Assembly: GCF_014640555.1 (NCBI RefSeq)
Contig: NZ_BMHE01000051.1
Span: 1-49,114 of the forward strand
DNA from: Paenibacillus marchantiophytorum
GTDB taxonomy: Bacteria; Bacillota; Bacilli; Paenibacillales; NBRC-103111
Length of the DNA: 49,114 bases
Reading direction: 5' to 3'
Part shown: one piece after another, positions 7,430 to 16,433 of the stretch
Layout of the letters: each line of letters starts with the position of its first letter
Numbering within the stretch: the stretch's first letter is position 1
Program-made: the position numbers and the translations under genes
The notes under the pieces: model-generated
Told to the model about the DNA's origin: nothing
What the model saw: the letters and a program-made list of their open reading frames with translations, nothing else
Database searches by the model: none

Positions 7430-8800
7430 GTGATCGCAATGAAATCAGTCTGGCGCCTTTTTCACTTGGCCACAGCAACAACCTTAGGTACTCTGCGGAG
7501 TACCCATCAAGTCACTCGTATTCACCATCGCCATAATCTTCAAGACCTGATTCATAAAGCGATTCGCCCTCCCAGAAGTGTCTCTAGCGCATCGTCCTCC
7601 TGTGTCCTTCTCATGCTCGACATCGATCGTTTTCGACACATCAATGCCTCCTTCGGCTATCGATATGGTGACCTTCTGCTTCACCAAGTAGCGGAGAGGC
7701 TGCAAACCGTTCCACATTGTGACCTTGTTGTTCAAACAGGCGATGATGAATTCGGACTTCTTTTATGTACAGAATCGCAAGAACAGATGGCTTCACTTAC
7801 CTATCAAGTCCAACACCTCTTTGATAAACCCTTTCTTTTTATGGAACAGATTTGCTATATTAACGTCAGCATAGGGACAAGCCAGATTAATCCCCCTGTT
7901 TCCATCGAACAAGCCATGCAACAGGCAGATCGAGCTTTGTTAGCGGCCAAACAGACAGGCAAAAACAAACTGGTTGCATACCACTCACTGCTTCAACAAC
8001 CATTCACCAACCAAGTTCAAATGGAAACCGAACTGCGCCAGGCTATTATAGAAAATCAGCTCATGCTCTACTATCAGCCGCGTCTTGAGCTTTCGACAGG
8101 GAACATTATTTGCCTGGAAGCTTTGGTGCGCTGGAATCATCCTACACTCGGCCTGATTCCTCCGAACGAGTTTATTCCGCTTGCAGAAGAGAGCGGCTTA
8201 ATTCTATCGCTTGGCGAGTGGGTCCTTCGGGAAGCTTGTCTACAGAAAGTGAGATGGCTAGAAGCAGGTATCCTGAACTACCAGATTGCCGTCAATATCT
8301 CTCCTTGTCAGTTTCAAGATGAAGGCTTCTCTGATAAAGCCATTCATATTATCGAAAAGACAGGCATTGATCCTTCTTACTTGGAATTCGAAATTACTGA
8401 AAGCTCCATTATGCAGAATATGGAGACAACCATTGCAGTCTTGGAAAAACTATGCAATAAAGGCATTTCCATTTCAATCGATGATTTCGGAATCGGCTAC
8501 TCATCCCTCAATTACTTAAAGCATTTTCCTATTCATTGCTTGAAAATAGATCGATCCTTTGTCCAAAATATCCAATGCAACAAGGACGACTTGGCCATTA
8601 CTAATGCCATTATCCATCTTGGACATGCCCTTAACGTACAAGTTGTTGCCGAAGGCGTAGAAGAATTAAGCCAGCTTGAAATATTGAAAGAAACGACCTG
8701 TACGACCATTCAAGGCTATTTGTTAAGCCCTCCCGTTTCTGTCTACGAAATCGAGCGAAGCTTTGACCAATACAACAACAGGCCGGTTATGATTTCATAA
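7430..8800 (+). CDS. GGDEF-EAL protein, probable c-di-GMP phosphodiesterase
   Basis: A 456-residue cytoplasmic protein with a diguanylate-cyclase-like domain (~55-190) and an EAL domain (~205-445). The cyclase signature GGDEF is replaced by GDDEF (TGDDEFGLLL), so synthesis is doubtful and the domain may be regulatory. The EAL domain keeps its expected catalytic residues: EALVRW, NISPCQF, EITES, the DD of SIDDFGIGYSSL, LKIDRSF, VAEGVE and IQGYLL, so hydrolysis of c-di-GMP is likely. There is no transmembrane or PAS segment; only a short N-terminal stretch (WRLFHLATATTLGTL) is mildly hydrophobic. The start is uncertain between GTG 7430 and ATG 7439, neither with a good ribosome site (GGGA lies before the GTG). 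It is monocistronic and converges with the YheC-like gene. Confidence 0.9.
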   Translation: MIAMKSVWRLFHLATATTLGTLRSTHQVTRIHHRHNLQDLIHKAIRPPRSVSSASSSCVLLMLDIDRFRHINASFGYRYGDLLLHQVAERLQTVPHCDLVVQTGDDEFGLLLCTESQEQMASLTYQVQHLFDKPFLFMEQICYINVSIGTSQINPPVSIEQAMQQADRALLAAKQTGKNKLVAYHSLLQQPFTNQVQMETELRQAIIENQLMLYYQPRLELSTGNIICLEALVRWNHPTLGLIPPNEFIPLAEESGLILSLGEWVLREACLQKVRWLEAGILNYQIAVNISPCQFQDEGFSDKAIHIIEKTGIDPSYLEFEITESSIMQNMETTIAVLEKLCNKGISISIDDFGIGYSSLNYLKHFPIHCLKIDRSFVQNIQCNKDDLAITNAIIHLGHALNVQVVAEGVEELSQLEILKETTCTTIQGYLLSPPVSVYEIERSFDQYNNRPVMIS

Positions 8801-8805
8801 CCGGC
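8782..8805. terminator. Shared stem-loop at a convergent gene junction
   Basis: A perfect 10-bp inverted repeat, GCCGGTTATG and CATAACCGGC with a 4-base loop, covers the stop codons of both the EAL gene (ends 8800) and the YheC-like gene (ends 8795), which overlap tail to tail. No clear T-run follows on either side, so it may be a weak bidirectional terminator or an mRNA 3' stabiliser. Confidence 0.45.
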
Positions 8806-9607
8806 TGTAAGATCTGGAATAGCGTCTGATTTTGGCAAAAATGCGTTTGTCTGTTAAGCGACGGAAAATGAATGGATCTGGACTCGTATTGACTTCGAGA
8901 ATCCAAGGATGCAGGTCATGATCCAGAGCGACATCGACTCCGATTTCCTTAACCCCTTTATATCGCGCATTCATTGCATTCGCTATTTGGACCCCGAGCG
9001 TACGCAGCTTCTTGATGTAACCCTTCCGTTGACTTCCTGGCAAATAACTGTGCAGCAGCGTTTCTACGGATTTCAAAGTGCCTCCGTTATGGAAATTCGT
9101 CACAATCTTGCTCGGATGCGCTACACGGCCAATAATCCCCGTTGTTTCCCACGTTTGAAGCGGCGTTTTCTGCACCATAACCCTCAGATCAAATCGGTTC
9201 CCTCTGTATTTGAGCAAATGAATCCCTTTTTGTGCCAAATAGGGTCGACTCTTCGTCACTCGGCTGATAGAAGCATACATCTCTTCGAACGTTTTAAACT
9301 TTCTTACCGTTACGCCGGACTGATACGAAAAAAGCTGCTCTTTTTCCTTCTCTTTTTCTTCTGCTTTCCCGGATTCAGCTTGTTCTACGCGGATAACACC
9401 ATTTCCAAACATCCCGACATTCGGTTTGATATAAACCATTTTATACTGTGCGAGCATTTGTTTAAGTGTCTCTAACGTCATCCGTTTCGTCGTTGGCACA
9501 TATTGCCTGAGCGATGCCCTCGCTTCCACAGCCTTCGTCTTGCCAATCTTGCTCATAATATACCGGGGATAACGGATCCCGCTCCGTTTCTTGGGAGTCT
9601 TCTTCAT
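8795..9607 (-). CDS. YheC/YheD-family ATP-grasp protein
   Basis: A 270-residue ATP-grasp protein of the YheC/YheD family, which in Bacillus includes spore-associated proteins of unknown reaction (probable carboxylate-amine ligases). The ATP-grasp elements are VYIKPNVGMFGNGVIRVE, RFDLRVMVQK and GVDVALDHDLHPWILEVNTS with the metal-binding E and N. A Lys/Glu-rich insert (KAEEKEKEKEQ) near residue 85 is a likely surface loop. ATG 9607 has GGAGG 7 bases upstream, a convincing start, yet it lies 146 bases inside the glycosyltransferase gene. The pairing suggests one polymer-modifying function, perhaps in spore-coat or capsule assembly. Confidence 0.85.
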   Translation of the reverse strand: MKKTPKKRSGIRYPRYIMSKIGKTKAVEARASLRQYVPTTKRMTLETLKQMLAQYKMVYIKPNVGMFGNGVIRVEQAESGKAEEKEKEKEQLFSYQSGVTVRKFKTFEEMYASISRVTKSRPYLAQKGIHLLKYRGNRFDLRVMVQKTPLQTWETTGIIGRVAHPSKIVTNFHNGGTLKSVETLLHSYLPGSQRKGYIKKLRTLGVQIANAMNARYKGVKEIGVDVALDHDLHPWILEVNTSPDPFIFRRLTDKRIFAKIRRYSRSYSRL

Positions 9608-10745
9608 GTTCTGCCTCCAGCTTCAGTCTATACAAATCGGCCAATGATTGTGCTGTGGCCTGCCAGCTGAATTGCTTCACGACATCTTGCCGCGCCTGTC
9701 TGGCTAAGCATATCGCCCGTTCCTTTTGCTTCGCGATGGCCACAATTCCCTCTGCGAATGCCTTGGGACTTCGGAACGAACGTATCAATACACCGTTATG
9801 CTCATGCCGTATCACTTCTTTGATACCGCCATTGGCTGAGGCAATAACAGGCAGCCCAGATGCCATTGCTTCCACATTGACAAGTCCGAACGCCTCATGC
9901 TGTTGGGATGGACAGACGAAGCAATTCGCAAGCCCATAGACATGATGCATCCTGCGATGCGGGATATTCCCTAAGAACTTCGTGGGCACCGCAAGCTTCT
10001 TGGCCTTTTTCTGCAGCGCTGCTTTGAATCCTTTGCTTTGCTCTCCGCCTGCGATTAGCAGCTTCATGTCAGGAACGGATTTCCTGGCCAAATGGACAGC
10101 GCGAATCAGCAGAGAAATCCCCTTGCGCCTAATCAGTCTACCTGCGTACAAGACCTGAAAACCGCTGCCAACGCGGTATTTCTTCCTAAGTCGTCTGATC
10201 GCATCCGTCGATCTTGGACTAAACCTGTCTACATCGGTGCCCAGATAGATCTTGTGAACCTTGCCGCTTTGTTTAGGGTATAACCTTACTAACTCTTGTT
10301 CCAGTGAGCTGCTATTCGCTACAATCCAGTCCACTTTGTCTAAATGCTTGGCACACCTCGCCATTGACGCATAAGGCGGCTTCATGAAGGTCAAAGAGTG
10401 CATGAAGAGCGAGACCGGTATACGGGGAAAATGCTTCTTCACCATAGCCGCATAGTAGGGTCTATTATCAACTTGAATCCAATCATACGTCTTTCCGCGA
10501 GTGGCCTTGAGTACTTCATGCAAATACCGGTTTTTGCTCCCTGTTGGAACTCTAACGATCGTGAGCTGACCCTCCCGCGTCACATGAGCGTACTTCATAT
10601 GCCGCCTTGAGATGACGGTTACATGGTGCTCTTTGGCAAGCTGGCGTGCGATAGCGTGTATGCATATTTCGACGGAACCACCCAAAACTGGGGGTACTGG
10701 AATCTGTTCAGGAGCAACAATCAAGACGTGCACGTCTGAGTTCAC
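9462..10745 (-). CDS. Glycosyltransferase family 4 (GT-B fold)
   Basis: Retaining glycosyltransferase of 427 residues that transfers a sugar from a nucleotide donor. N-terminal acceptor domain begins VHVLIVAPEQIPVPPVLGGS; the GT4 donor domain shows VLYAGRLIRRKGISLLIRAV and the E-x7-E motif in QQHEAFGLVNVEAMASGLPV. Such GGS-containing GT4 enzymes include Bacillus spore-coat CotSA, and the linked YheC-like gene fits a spore-surface role, but this is inference. GTG start at 10745, with AAGGAA close before it. The last ~48 residues (after LKLEAEHEE) are Asp/Glu-rich and overlap the next gene in another frame, so they may be a recent read-through extension. Confidence 0.88.
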   Translation of the reverse strand: MNSDVHVLIVAPEQIPVPPVLGGSVEICIHAIARQLAKEHHVTVISRRHMKYAHVTREGQLTIVRVPTGSKNRYLHEVLKATRGKTYDWIQVDNRPYYAAMVKKHFPRIPVSLFMHSLTFMKPPYASMARCAKHLDKVDWIVANSSSLEQELVRLYPKQSGKVHKIYLGTDVDRFSPRSTDAIRRLRKKYRVGSGFQVLYAGRLIRRKGISLLIRAVHLARKSVPDMKLLIAGGEQSKGFKAALQKKAKKLAVPTKFLGNIPHRRMHHVYGLANCFVCPSQQHEAFGLVNVEAMASGLPVIASANGGIKEVIRHEHNGVLIRSFRSPKAFAEGIVAIAKQKERAICLARQARQDVVKQFSWQATAQSLADLYRLKLEAEHEEDSQETERDPLSPVYYEQDWQDEGCGSEGIAQAICANDETDDVRDT

Positions 10746-10824
10746 TTCCTTACCTGCCAGTGTAGGATTACTTGATTACCCGTACCTATTGTATGAAGCG
10801 AACCGACCATTGGCGACTAAAATG

Positions 10825-10873
10825 CAAGAAGAGGCCATCCCCCAGATGATCATCTGGGAAAGGCCTCTTCTTG
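10825..10873 (-). terminator. Terminator of prfC
   Basis: Nested hairpin: outer arms CAAGAAGAGGCC and GGCCTCTTCTTG, inner arms CCCAGATGA and TCATCTGGG. On the minus strand it is followed by ATTTT, 11 bases beyond the prfC stop. Confidence 0.8.
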
Positions 10874-10883
10874 CTATTCACGC

Positions 10884-12467
10884 TTATGGAGCACTCGTTA
10901 GAAACTTCGCGGTCGGATTCTTCTCAACGGAAGATCTGAGTGCATATTCACTCTCGAACAAACCTACATAGTTGCCCTTTTTGTCTTTCACCAACTGGGA
11001 GTTAATCCGGAACTTGCTTGGATCAATCTTCTCGTCCACAATCCAACGCGCGAACTGATAGTTCTGGCGCTGTAATAGGATGTCCACGCCATATTCCGAT
11101 TTCATCCGGTGCTCAAGCACCTCGAATTGCAGTTGGCCGACAACACCAAGGATCATATCTTCGAACCCAAATGTCGTGAACACCTGGATCATACCTTCTT
11201 CTGTCAACTGATCAATCCCTTTGAGGAACTGCTTTTGCTTCAAAGCATTTTTGATCGAAACCTTACTGAAGAGCTCCGGCGAGAACGTTGGCAGCTCGTC
11301 GAAAACAATCTCTTCGCCTTCGCTGAGCGAATCTCCAATTTGGAAAATACCAGGGTCGAACAACCCGATAATATCTCCAGGATAAGCCGTCTCCACGATA
11401 TCGCGATCTTGGGCCAAAAATTGCTGCGGCTGAGCGAGTTTAATATCTTTGCCGATACGAACATGCTTCACGGACATCCCGCGTTCGAACTTGCCGGAAA
11501 CGATCCGCAAGAAGGCAACACGGTCGCGATGGGCCGGGTTCATATTTGCTTGAATTTTGAACACATAACCGGAAAACTTCTCTTTCGTAGGCTCAATTAA
11601 GCCTGCTGTACTGTTCCGCGGCTCCGGCTTGGGCGCAAGTTGCAAGAAATTCTCAAGGAACGTCTGAACACCGAAATTGTTCACCGCACTGCCGAAGAAG
11701 ACAGGCGTAAGCTCACCCTTAAGCACTTTCTCCATGTCAAAAGGATCTCCCGCGACGTCGAGAAGCTCGATATCCTGGCTTAATTGCTTGTGCAGGAATT
11801 CACCGGCAATTTGTTTCACCAAGGGATCATCAACGCCATCCACTTTGCGAACTTGAATATCTTTGTGATCATCGCCTTGATACAGCTCCAATTGCGATTT
11901 GCCGCGATCGTACACGCCGCAGAACTGTTTGCCCGAACCAATCGGCCAGTTCATTGGGTAGGAACGAATACCGAGTACTTCCTCCAATTCTTCCAACAGC
12001 TCAAAAGGATCACGGCCTTCGCGATCCAATTTATTGATAAAGGTGAAAATCGGGATACCGCGCATCCGGCACACCTGAAACAGCTTCTTCGTCTGTGTCT
12101 CTACCCCTTTGGCCACGTCAATAAGCATCACTGCGCTATCCGCGGCAGTCAGTGTCCTATACGTATCCTCACTGAAATCTTGGTGACCAGGCGTATCCAG
12201 AATGTTGACTCGATGACCTTCATAATCAAACTGCATCACACTGGAAGTAACCGAGATACCACGCTGCTTCTCAATCTCCATCCAGTCTGATGTAGCATGT
12301 TTACTGGCTTTACGACCTTTGACCGTACCTGCCATCCGAATGGCTCCCCCGAATAGAAGGAGTTTCTCAGTCAGTGTTGTTTTCCCCGCATCCGGGTGAG
12401 AAATAATCGCGAACGTCCGTCGTTTAGCGACTTCCGTCTCGAGAAGTTTAGAGAGTTGCGTTGTCAT
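10884..12467 (-). CDS. prfC: Peptide chain release factor 3
   Basis: GTPase that recycles release factors RF1/RF2 from the ribosome after termination. The full set of translation-GTPase motifs is present: ISHPDAGKTTLTEKLLL (P-loop), RGISVTSS (switch I), DTPGHQDFSEDT (switch II) and FINKLDREGRD (NKxD). Length of 527 residues is normal for RF3, and the C-terminal domain carries the VVGQLQFEVLEHRMKSEYGV block. ATG 12467 with AAGGGAA 12 bases upstream. It is 43 bases downstream of the metallophosphoesterase gene and ends at a strong terminator. Confidence 0.97.
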   Translation of the reverse strand: MTTQLSKLLETEVAKRRTFAIISHPDAGKTTLTEKLLLFGGAIRMAGTVKGRKASKHATSDWMEIEKQRGISVTSSVMQFDYEGHRVNILDTPGHQDFSEDTYRTLTAADSAVMLIDVAKGVETQTKKLFQVCRMRGIPIFTFINKLDREGRDPFELLEELEEVLGIRSYPMNWPIGSGKQFCGVYDRGKSQLELYQGDDHKDIQVRKVDGVDDPLVKQIAGEFLHKQLSQDIELLDVAGDPFDMEKVLKGELTPVFFGSAVNNFGVQTFLENFLQLAPKPEPRNSTAGLIEPTKEKFSGYVFKIQANMNPAHRDRVAFLRIVSGKFERGMSVKHVRIGKDIKLAQPQQFLAQDRDIVETAYPGDIIGLFDPGIFQIGDSLSEGEEIVFDELPTFSPELFSKVSIKNALKQKQFLKGIDQLTEEGMIQVFTTFGFEDMILGVVGQLQFEVLEHRMKSEYGVDILLQRQNYQFARWIVDEKIDPSKFRINSQLVKDKKGNYVGLFESEYALRSSVEKNPTAKFLTSAP

Positions 12468-12510
12468 TTGTTAGTTTATTCCCTTCTGCTTTTACATGAA
12501 TACAATTTCT

Positions 12511-13581
12511 TCAGACCTGCGCTTTTTGCAAATCGATGCTCCAGTTCGCTTCATCAAGGAACGTACGATTGCTGAATTCTCGCCCTCGCACGACGACCTT
12601 ATCCGCAAATACCTGCACATAGATACCTTGCGTTTTCATCTTGGCTTCCTGCTGATAGGCACGGTTTAACGTCCTTCCAACCGAAGCATTGTGGAAAAAA
12701 TGAAACGTTTCTTGCACGTAATGAGGCGTTCCATTCTGGAAATCCTGATGACGATGTCCGCAGAACACGAATACATTTTTGTAGGGCTTTAGAATTTCGC
12801 GGAATTTAATAGCTCGGATTAATTGATGCGATCCCCCGTCTGCGCCGTTAGGCGGCAAAGGTTGATGCGTCATGACGAACAAGGGTCTTCCCGGCTGGTA
12901 TAAACTTTGGACACGTTCTTTGAACCAAGCCAACTGTTCATCGGAATACCATGCGCCTTCCCCGACTTCCGGTTTCTCTTGCACATAGGCTTCTTGCGAC
13001 AGCAGCAGGATCGAGTGCCCCTTGGTCGTGAAATCATTATAAACTTGCGAGTAGCCAAAAAATTTCTTGAACTGCTCTCTGCTCATCTGATCACTTTTGC
13101 CATTCGGAACGGCAGCTTGATCCCAGCTATTCGCTTTATTGATCCAGATCGTGTAGTAATCATGATTCCCCATATTCGCATGAACAGGCGGAAGTTTATA
13201 TTCACTTACAATGGTACGCAGCTCTTTATAATCTCGTTCCGTCCCCGTATCCGTCAAGTCACCCGTCAACATAATCGCATCGACAGGACCGTCGAACTGC
13301 TTAATATCATCCAATGCTTGCCGCAGCTTCTTCCCCGTCGATGGATCACCGACACTGACATGCAGATCGCTTAATATAAAATAGGACATAAGCGGGCCTG
13401 TTGGCAGCGGCTCAGTCGTCGTTTGCGCCACTGGTTGCGCGGGTTCAGGCTTGATCGATGAGACAGCAGGCTGATTTGCCTGCATAAATTTGTTCTTCAC
13501 CTTTTGACTGAAAAAGGCACTTAATCCAACCAATGCAGCCCCAATGGCAAGCAGCCATCTGATAAAAGCTCTCCGCGACAT
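12511..13581 (-). CDS. Tat-exported metallophosphoesterase
   Basis: A 356-residue calcineurin-like phosphoesterase. The N-terminus SRRAFIRWLLAIGAALVGL matches the twin-arginine (SRRxFx) export signal plus hydrophobic core, followed by a Pro/Thr/Gln-rich linker to about residue 62. The dimetal motifs then appear in order: DLHVS, GDLTDTG, GNHDY, MTHQPLP and GHRH, which give the usual D, H, N and H ligands. Substrate unknown; exported members may cleave phosphodiesters or phosphomonoesters outside the membrane, and folding before export fits metal loading in the cytoplasm. ATG 13581 with GGGGTG 7 bases upstream. The terminator at 13637 separates it from zwf. Confidence 0.88.
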   Translation of the reverse strand: MSRRAFIRWLLAIGAALVGLSAFFSQKVKNKFMQANQPAVSSIKPEPAQPVAQTTTEPLPTGPLMSYFILSDLHVSVGDPSTGKKLRQALDDIKQFDGPVDAIMLTGDLTDTGTERDYKELRTIVSEYKLPPVHANMGNHDYYTIWINKANSWDQAAVPNGKSDQMSREQFKKFFGYSQVYNDFTTKGHSILLLSQEAYVQEKPEVGEGAWYSDEQLAWFKERVQSLYQPGRPLFVMTHQPLPPNGADGGSHQLIRAIKFREILKPYKNVFVFCGHRHQDFQNGTPHYVQETFHFFHNASVGRTLNRAYQQEAKMKTQGIYVQVFADKVVVRGREFSNRTFLDEANWSIDLQKAQV

Positions 13582-13636
13582 AAAAGCACCCCAAGTATAC
13601 TAATAAGATTTACTCCGTACTTGCTATTATACCATA

Positions 13637-13671
13637 AAAAATCCAACAGGCAGAGTCGCCTGTTGGATTTT
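13637..13671 (-). terminator. Terminator of zwf
   Basis: Long perfect stem (AAAATCCAACAGGC with GCCTGTTGGATTTT, 6-base loop) followed by a six-T run on the minus strand, 14 bases after the zwf stop. Confidence 0.88.
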
Positions 13672-13684
13672 ATGCAGTGTTGTC

Positions 13685-15220
13685 TTAGGTTAAAACCGTT
13701 GTCTTCTGTACGGCAGCCCAATCCACTTCCCCTTCATGTTGACCGTTAATCGGCCACCACTTGAAGCCATCCTGACTCAGCAGCTCAGTTGCTTCAACAG
13801 GACCCCACGATCCGGCTGAGTAATGCTTGAGATCAGCGGATTGCTCCGTCCAAGCTGCTGCGATACGATCAACATAAGACCAAGCGAGCGCAACTTCATC
13901 CCAACGGGTGAAATACGTCGAGTCACCGCGCGTAGCATCATGCAGCAAACGTTCATAAGCTTCCGGCGTGTTGATGCCGATCTGACAGCTTTGGCAGAAA
14001 TCCATAGCAACCGGAACAATTACGCCTTCAGAACCTGGCTGTTTCGCATTCATCTTCAGATAAATGCCTTCCATCGGATTTACGCGGAATACCAGCAAAT
14101 TCGGTTCAAGCTCGTGCTTTTTGGCTAAGTAAACATTATTCGGAATGTTCTTGAATTCGACCACGACTTCCGTCGTTTTGACCGGGAGCCTTTTCCCTGT
14201 TCGGATGTAGAATGGCACTCCCGCCCAGCGGAAGTTGTCCACATGCACTCTTGCAGCAAAATACGTTTCTGTCGTCGATTCCGGATTAACCGAATCTTCC
14301 TCACGGTAAGCCGGCAAATCCTTGCCGCGGCTCGTTCCGCTCGCATATTGCCCACGCACCACATTCGCACGCACGTCGTCACCGGATTCGAACAGACGCA
14401 AGGAGCGAAGCACCTTCACCTTCTCGTCGCGGATATCTTCCGGATGCAAGCGGCTAGGCGGCTCCATCGCCATCATCATCAGCATTTGCAGCATATGGTT
14501 TTGACCCATATCGCGCAAAGCTCCGGAGTGGTCATAGTAACCACCACGCTCTTCGACACCAACGGTTTCGCTGAGCGTAATTTGAATATTAGCTATGTAT
14601 TTATTATTCCAAAGCGGTTCAAAGAAAGCATTCGCAAAACGTACGAATTCGATATTTTGCACCATTTCTTTGCCTAAGTAATGATCGATGCGGTAAATAT
14701 CTTTTTCTTCGAACACTTGGCGAAGTTGTCCATTCAATCGTTCTGCGGACGGCAGATCGTAGCCAAATGGCTTTTCAATCACAAGACGGTGCCAACCTTT
14801 GGTTTCCAGCAAGCCGCCTTCGCTTAAATTGTAAGACACGTTGCCGAAGAGCTCTGGCGCCAAGGCCAGATAGAACAAACGATTGCCGCCTGTTTCGTAT
14901 TTCTCATCCAGCTTGCTTGTGAGCACATTCAATTCGTGGAATCCAGCCACATTGTTAATGTCCAGCGACATATATTCAAAGCGCTCTGCAAAACGTTCCC
15001 ACTCGGCCTCGTCTGCAATTTTGTAACGCGCAAAATCTTGAATCGAGTTTTTCACGTCATCGCGAAACTGCTCATTCGTGCGCGGTCTGCGGGCCAGACC
15101 TACAACTGCAAAATTTTCTCCTAATTTACCCTCGCGATAAAGGCTATAGAAGGCTGGAAACAGCTTTCTTTTCGCCAAATCACCCGTTGCTCCGAAAATA
15201 TAGAATACAGCTCCACTCAT
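13685..15220 (-). CDS. zwf: Glucose-6-phosphate 1-dehydrogenase
   Basis: First enzyme of the oxidative pentose phosphate pathway: oxidises glucose 6-phosphate to 6-phosphogluconolactone with NADP+. The N-terminal FYIFGATGDLAKRKLFPA is the dinucleotide site, EKPFGYDLPSA follows, and RIDHYLGKEMVQN holds the active-site His/Lys. Its 511-residue length and the C-terminal blocks (PFYIRTGKRLP, PEAYERLLHDATRGDSTYFTR) are fully typical. ATG at 15220; the ribosome site is weak (AGAAAGA further upstream). Single-gene unit, divergent from the LSm-like gene across a 190-base AT-rich gap that should contain both promoters. Confidence 0.97.
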   Translation of the reverse strand: MSGAVFYIFGATGDLAKRKLFPAFYSLYREGKLGENFAVVGLARRPRTNEQFRDDVKNSIQDFARYKIADEAEWERFAERFEYMSLDINNVAGFHELNVLTSKLDEKYETGGNRLFYLALAPELFGNVSYNLSEGGLLETKGWHRLVIEKPFGYDLPSAERLNGQLRQVFEEKDIYRIDHYLGKEMVQNIEFVRFANAFFEPLWNNKYIANIQITLSETVGVEERGGYYDHSGALRDMGQNHMLQMLMMMAMEPPSRLHPEDIRDEKVKVLRSLRLFESGDDVRANVVRGQYASGTSRGKDLPAYREEDSVNPESTTETYFAARVHVDNFRWAGVPFYIRTGKRLPVKTTEVVVEFKNIPNNVYLAKKHELEPNLLVFRVNPMEGIYLKMNAKQPGSEGVIVPVAMDFCQSCQIGINTPEAYERLLHDATRGDSTYFTRWDEVALAWSYVDRIAAAWTEQSADLKHYSAGSWGPVEATELLSQDGFKWWPINGQHEGEVDWAAVQKTTVLT

Positions 15221-15412
15221 CTATGCATCATTCTTTCTCTATTAGAATAAAGTCAATATGCTTAGCATACCTAAAATTGTCAAGCTATTCAACTTTTCTG
15301 AGTATTTTTACTAATAACATTTTCTTATACCAAACTAGACATTTGTCTATACCGATCGCACTAGCACCGAATAGGCTACAGTACACAATACTACGGAGGT
15401 GCCCTTAACCTT

Positions 15413-15769
15413 ATGCAGCCCATTCATCCGATTACTGAAAAATCCTGCCGCAGCTTTTGCGGAAAGCCTGTTCTCATTTATTTGACCAATGGTTCCGAAA
15501 TCTATGGTGTCCTAAGTCGTCTAGAAAAAAACAGCTTAATTCTCAATGAAGAAACTCGTCCCAAACTCAGCTCGACTGCCAAAAAAGTTAAACCGAGCAA
15601 GTCTGTAAAAACGAAACAAGCGAAATCAACAAGTCATAATCCGTCTCCGAATCCTATCCCTACCGGCTTTTCATCCTTCGGTCTTCCGCTCTTTGGGGGC
15701 GCAGCCCAGGCACCGTTGGGAGCCCTGAACATTCCGCTGAGCCAAGTTTCAGCCATCTTCAGCCCATAA
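15413..15769 (+). CDS. Small LSm/SH3-barrel-like hypothetical protein
   Basis: A 118-residue protein, not assigned to a named family. Residues ~12-46 (CGKPVLIYLTNGSEIYGVLS, then NSLILNE) look like the Sm1-type strands of a small beta barrel (LSm/Hfq-like, or DUF2642-like spore-coat proteins). The middle is a basic Lys/Ser linker and the tail is Gly/Pro/Phe-rich low complexity (SSFGLPLFGGAAQAPLG). GGAGGT lies 13 bases before ATG 15413. The disordered tail and barrel are compatible with an RNA-binding or coat-assembly role, but the sequence does not decide between them. Confidence 0.65.
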   Translation: MQPIHPITEKSCRSFCGKPVLIYLTNGSEIYGVLSRLEKNSLILNEETRPKLSSTAKKVKPSKSVKTKQAKSTSHNPSPNPIPTGFSSFGLPLFGGAAQAPLGALNIPLSQVSAIFSP

Positions 15770-15776
15770 AAAAAAC

Positions 15777-15813
15777 GGCTGTTTTCAGGTAGATACGTCT
15801 ACTTGAAGACAGC
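15777..15813 (-). terminator. Terminator of the GNAT gene
   Basis: Hairpin GGCTGTTTTCAGGTAGA paired with TCTACTTGAAGACAGCC around a TACG loop, followed on the minus strand by eight T. It may also stop plus-strand transcription weakly. Confidence 0.8.
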
Positions 15814-15822
15814 CCCTCTCAC

Positions 15823-16269
15823 CTATCGGCCGATCCGTTTACTCATTCGGTAGCAGCTCAACTCTGCAAGGTATTCTTTGATCTCATATCCCTGTCTGGC
15901 ATAGAAACCGATGGCGTTAGGGTTGCTGTCATCGACAAAAAGCTCCGCGGAATGGCAGCGCTCACTTTTCCCAAAGTCTTCAGCCATCTTCATCAGTTCG
16001 CGCCCCCTGCCTTTGCCCTGTTCACGGGCGTCAATGGCCAGCATATCCACGAACAAGACATGCGATTTGCGGGTTACCGAGATGAAACCGAAGGGCTGTT
16101 TCAGGCCTTTGGCAAGGACAAATGTTTTGTTGTGATTCAGCCGCTTGCGTATTTCCGCAAAAGTTATAGAAGCACCTGTGTCATATAACCTGGAAAAGGG
16201 TACTAACTGTTCAACAACCAATCGATGGATTGCCCGGTCGTCAACAGAAGGCAATCGTTTGCGAATCAT
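15823..16269 (-). CDS. GNAT-family N-acetyltransferase
   Basis: A 148-residue GNAT acetyltransferase that moves an acetyl group from acetyl-CoA to an amine. The core strand FVDMLAIDAREQGKGRGREL contains the Q/R-x-x-G-x-G/A acetyl-CoA loop, followed by AELFVDDSNPNAIGFYARQGY, the motif B region. The acceptor is unknown. Start at ATG 16269, placed by GGAGG about 10 bases upstream; the in-frame ATG at 16287 has no site and would swallow that ribosome site. Single-gene unit, with its own terminator, convergent with the LSm-like gene. Confidence 0.85.
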   Translation of the reverse strand: MIRKRLPSVDDRAIHRLVVEQLVPFSRLYDTGASITFAEIRKRLNHNKTFVLAKGLKQPFGFISVTRKSHVLFVDMLAIDAREQGKGRGRELMKMAEDFGKSERCHSAELFVDDSNPNAIGFYARQGYEIKEYLAELSCYRMSKRIGR

Positions 16270-16433
16270 AGGGCACCGCCTCCACAAGAAGCAATAATGC
16301 TATCTTATGTTGGTAATTCGTGAAATGACCCCCTCTGCAAACGCACATCTTAATTGTTCCATCGCAGCAAGTACCAATTTACCCCAGTGCCTGCGAATGG
16401 TATACTATACATAAGCGAAATGAGGTGTTTTGA

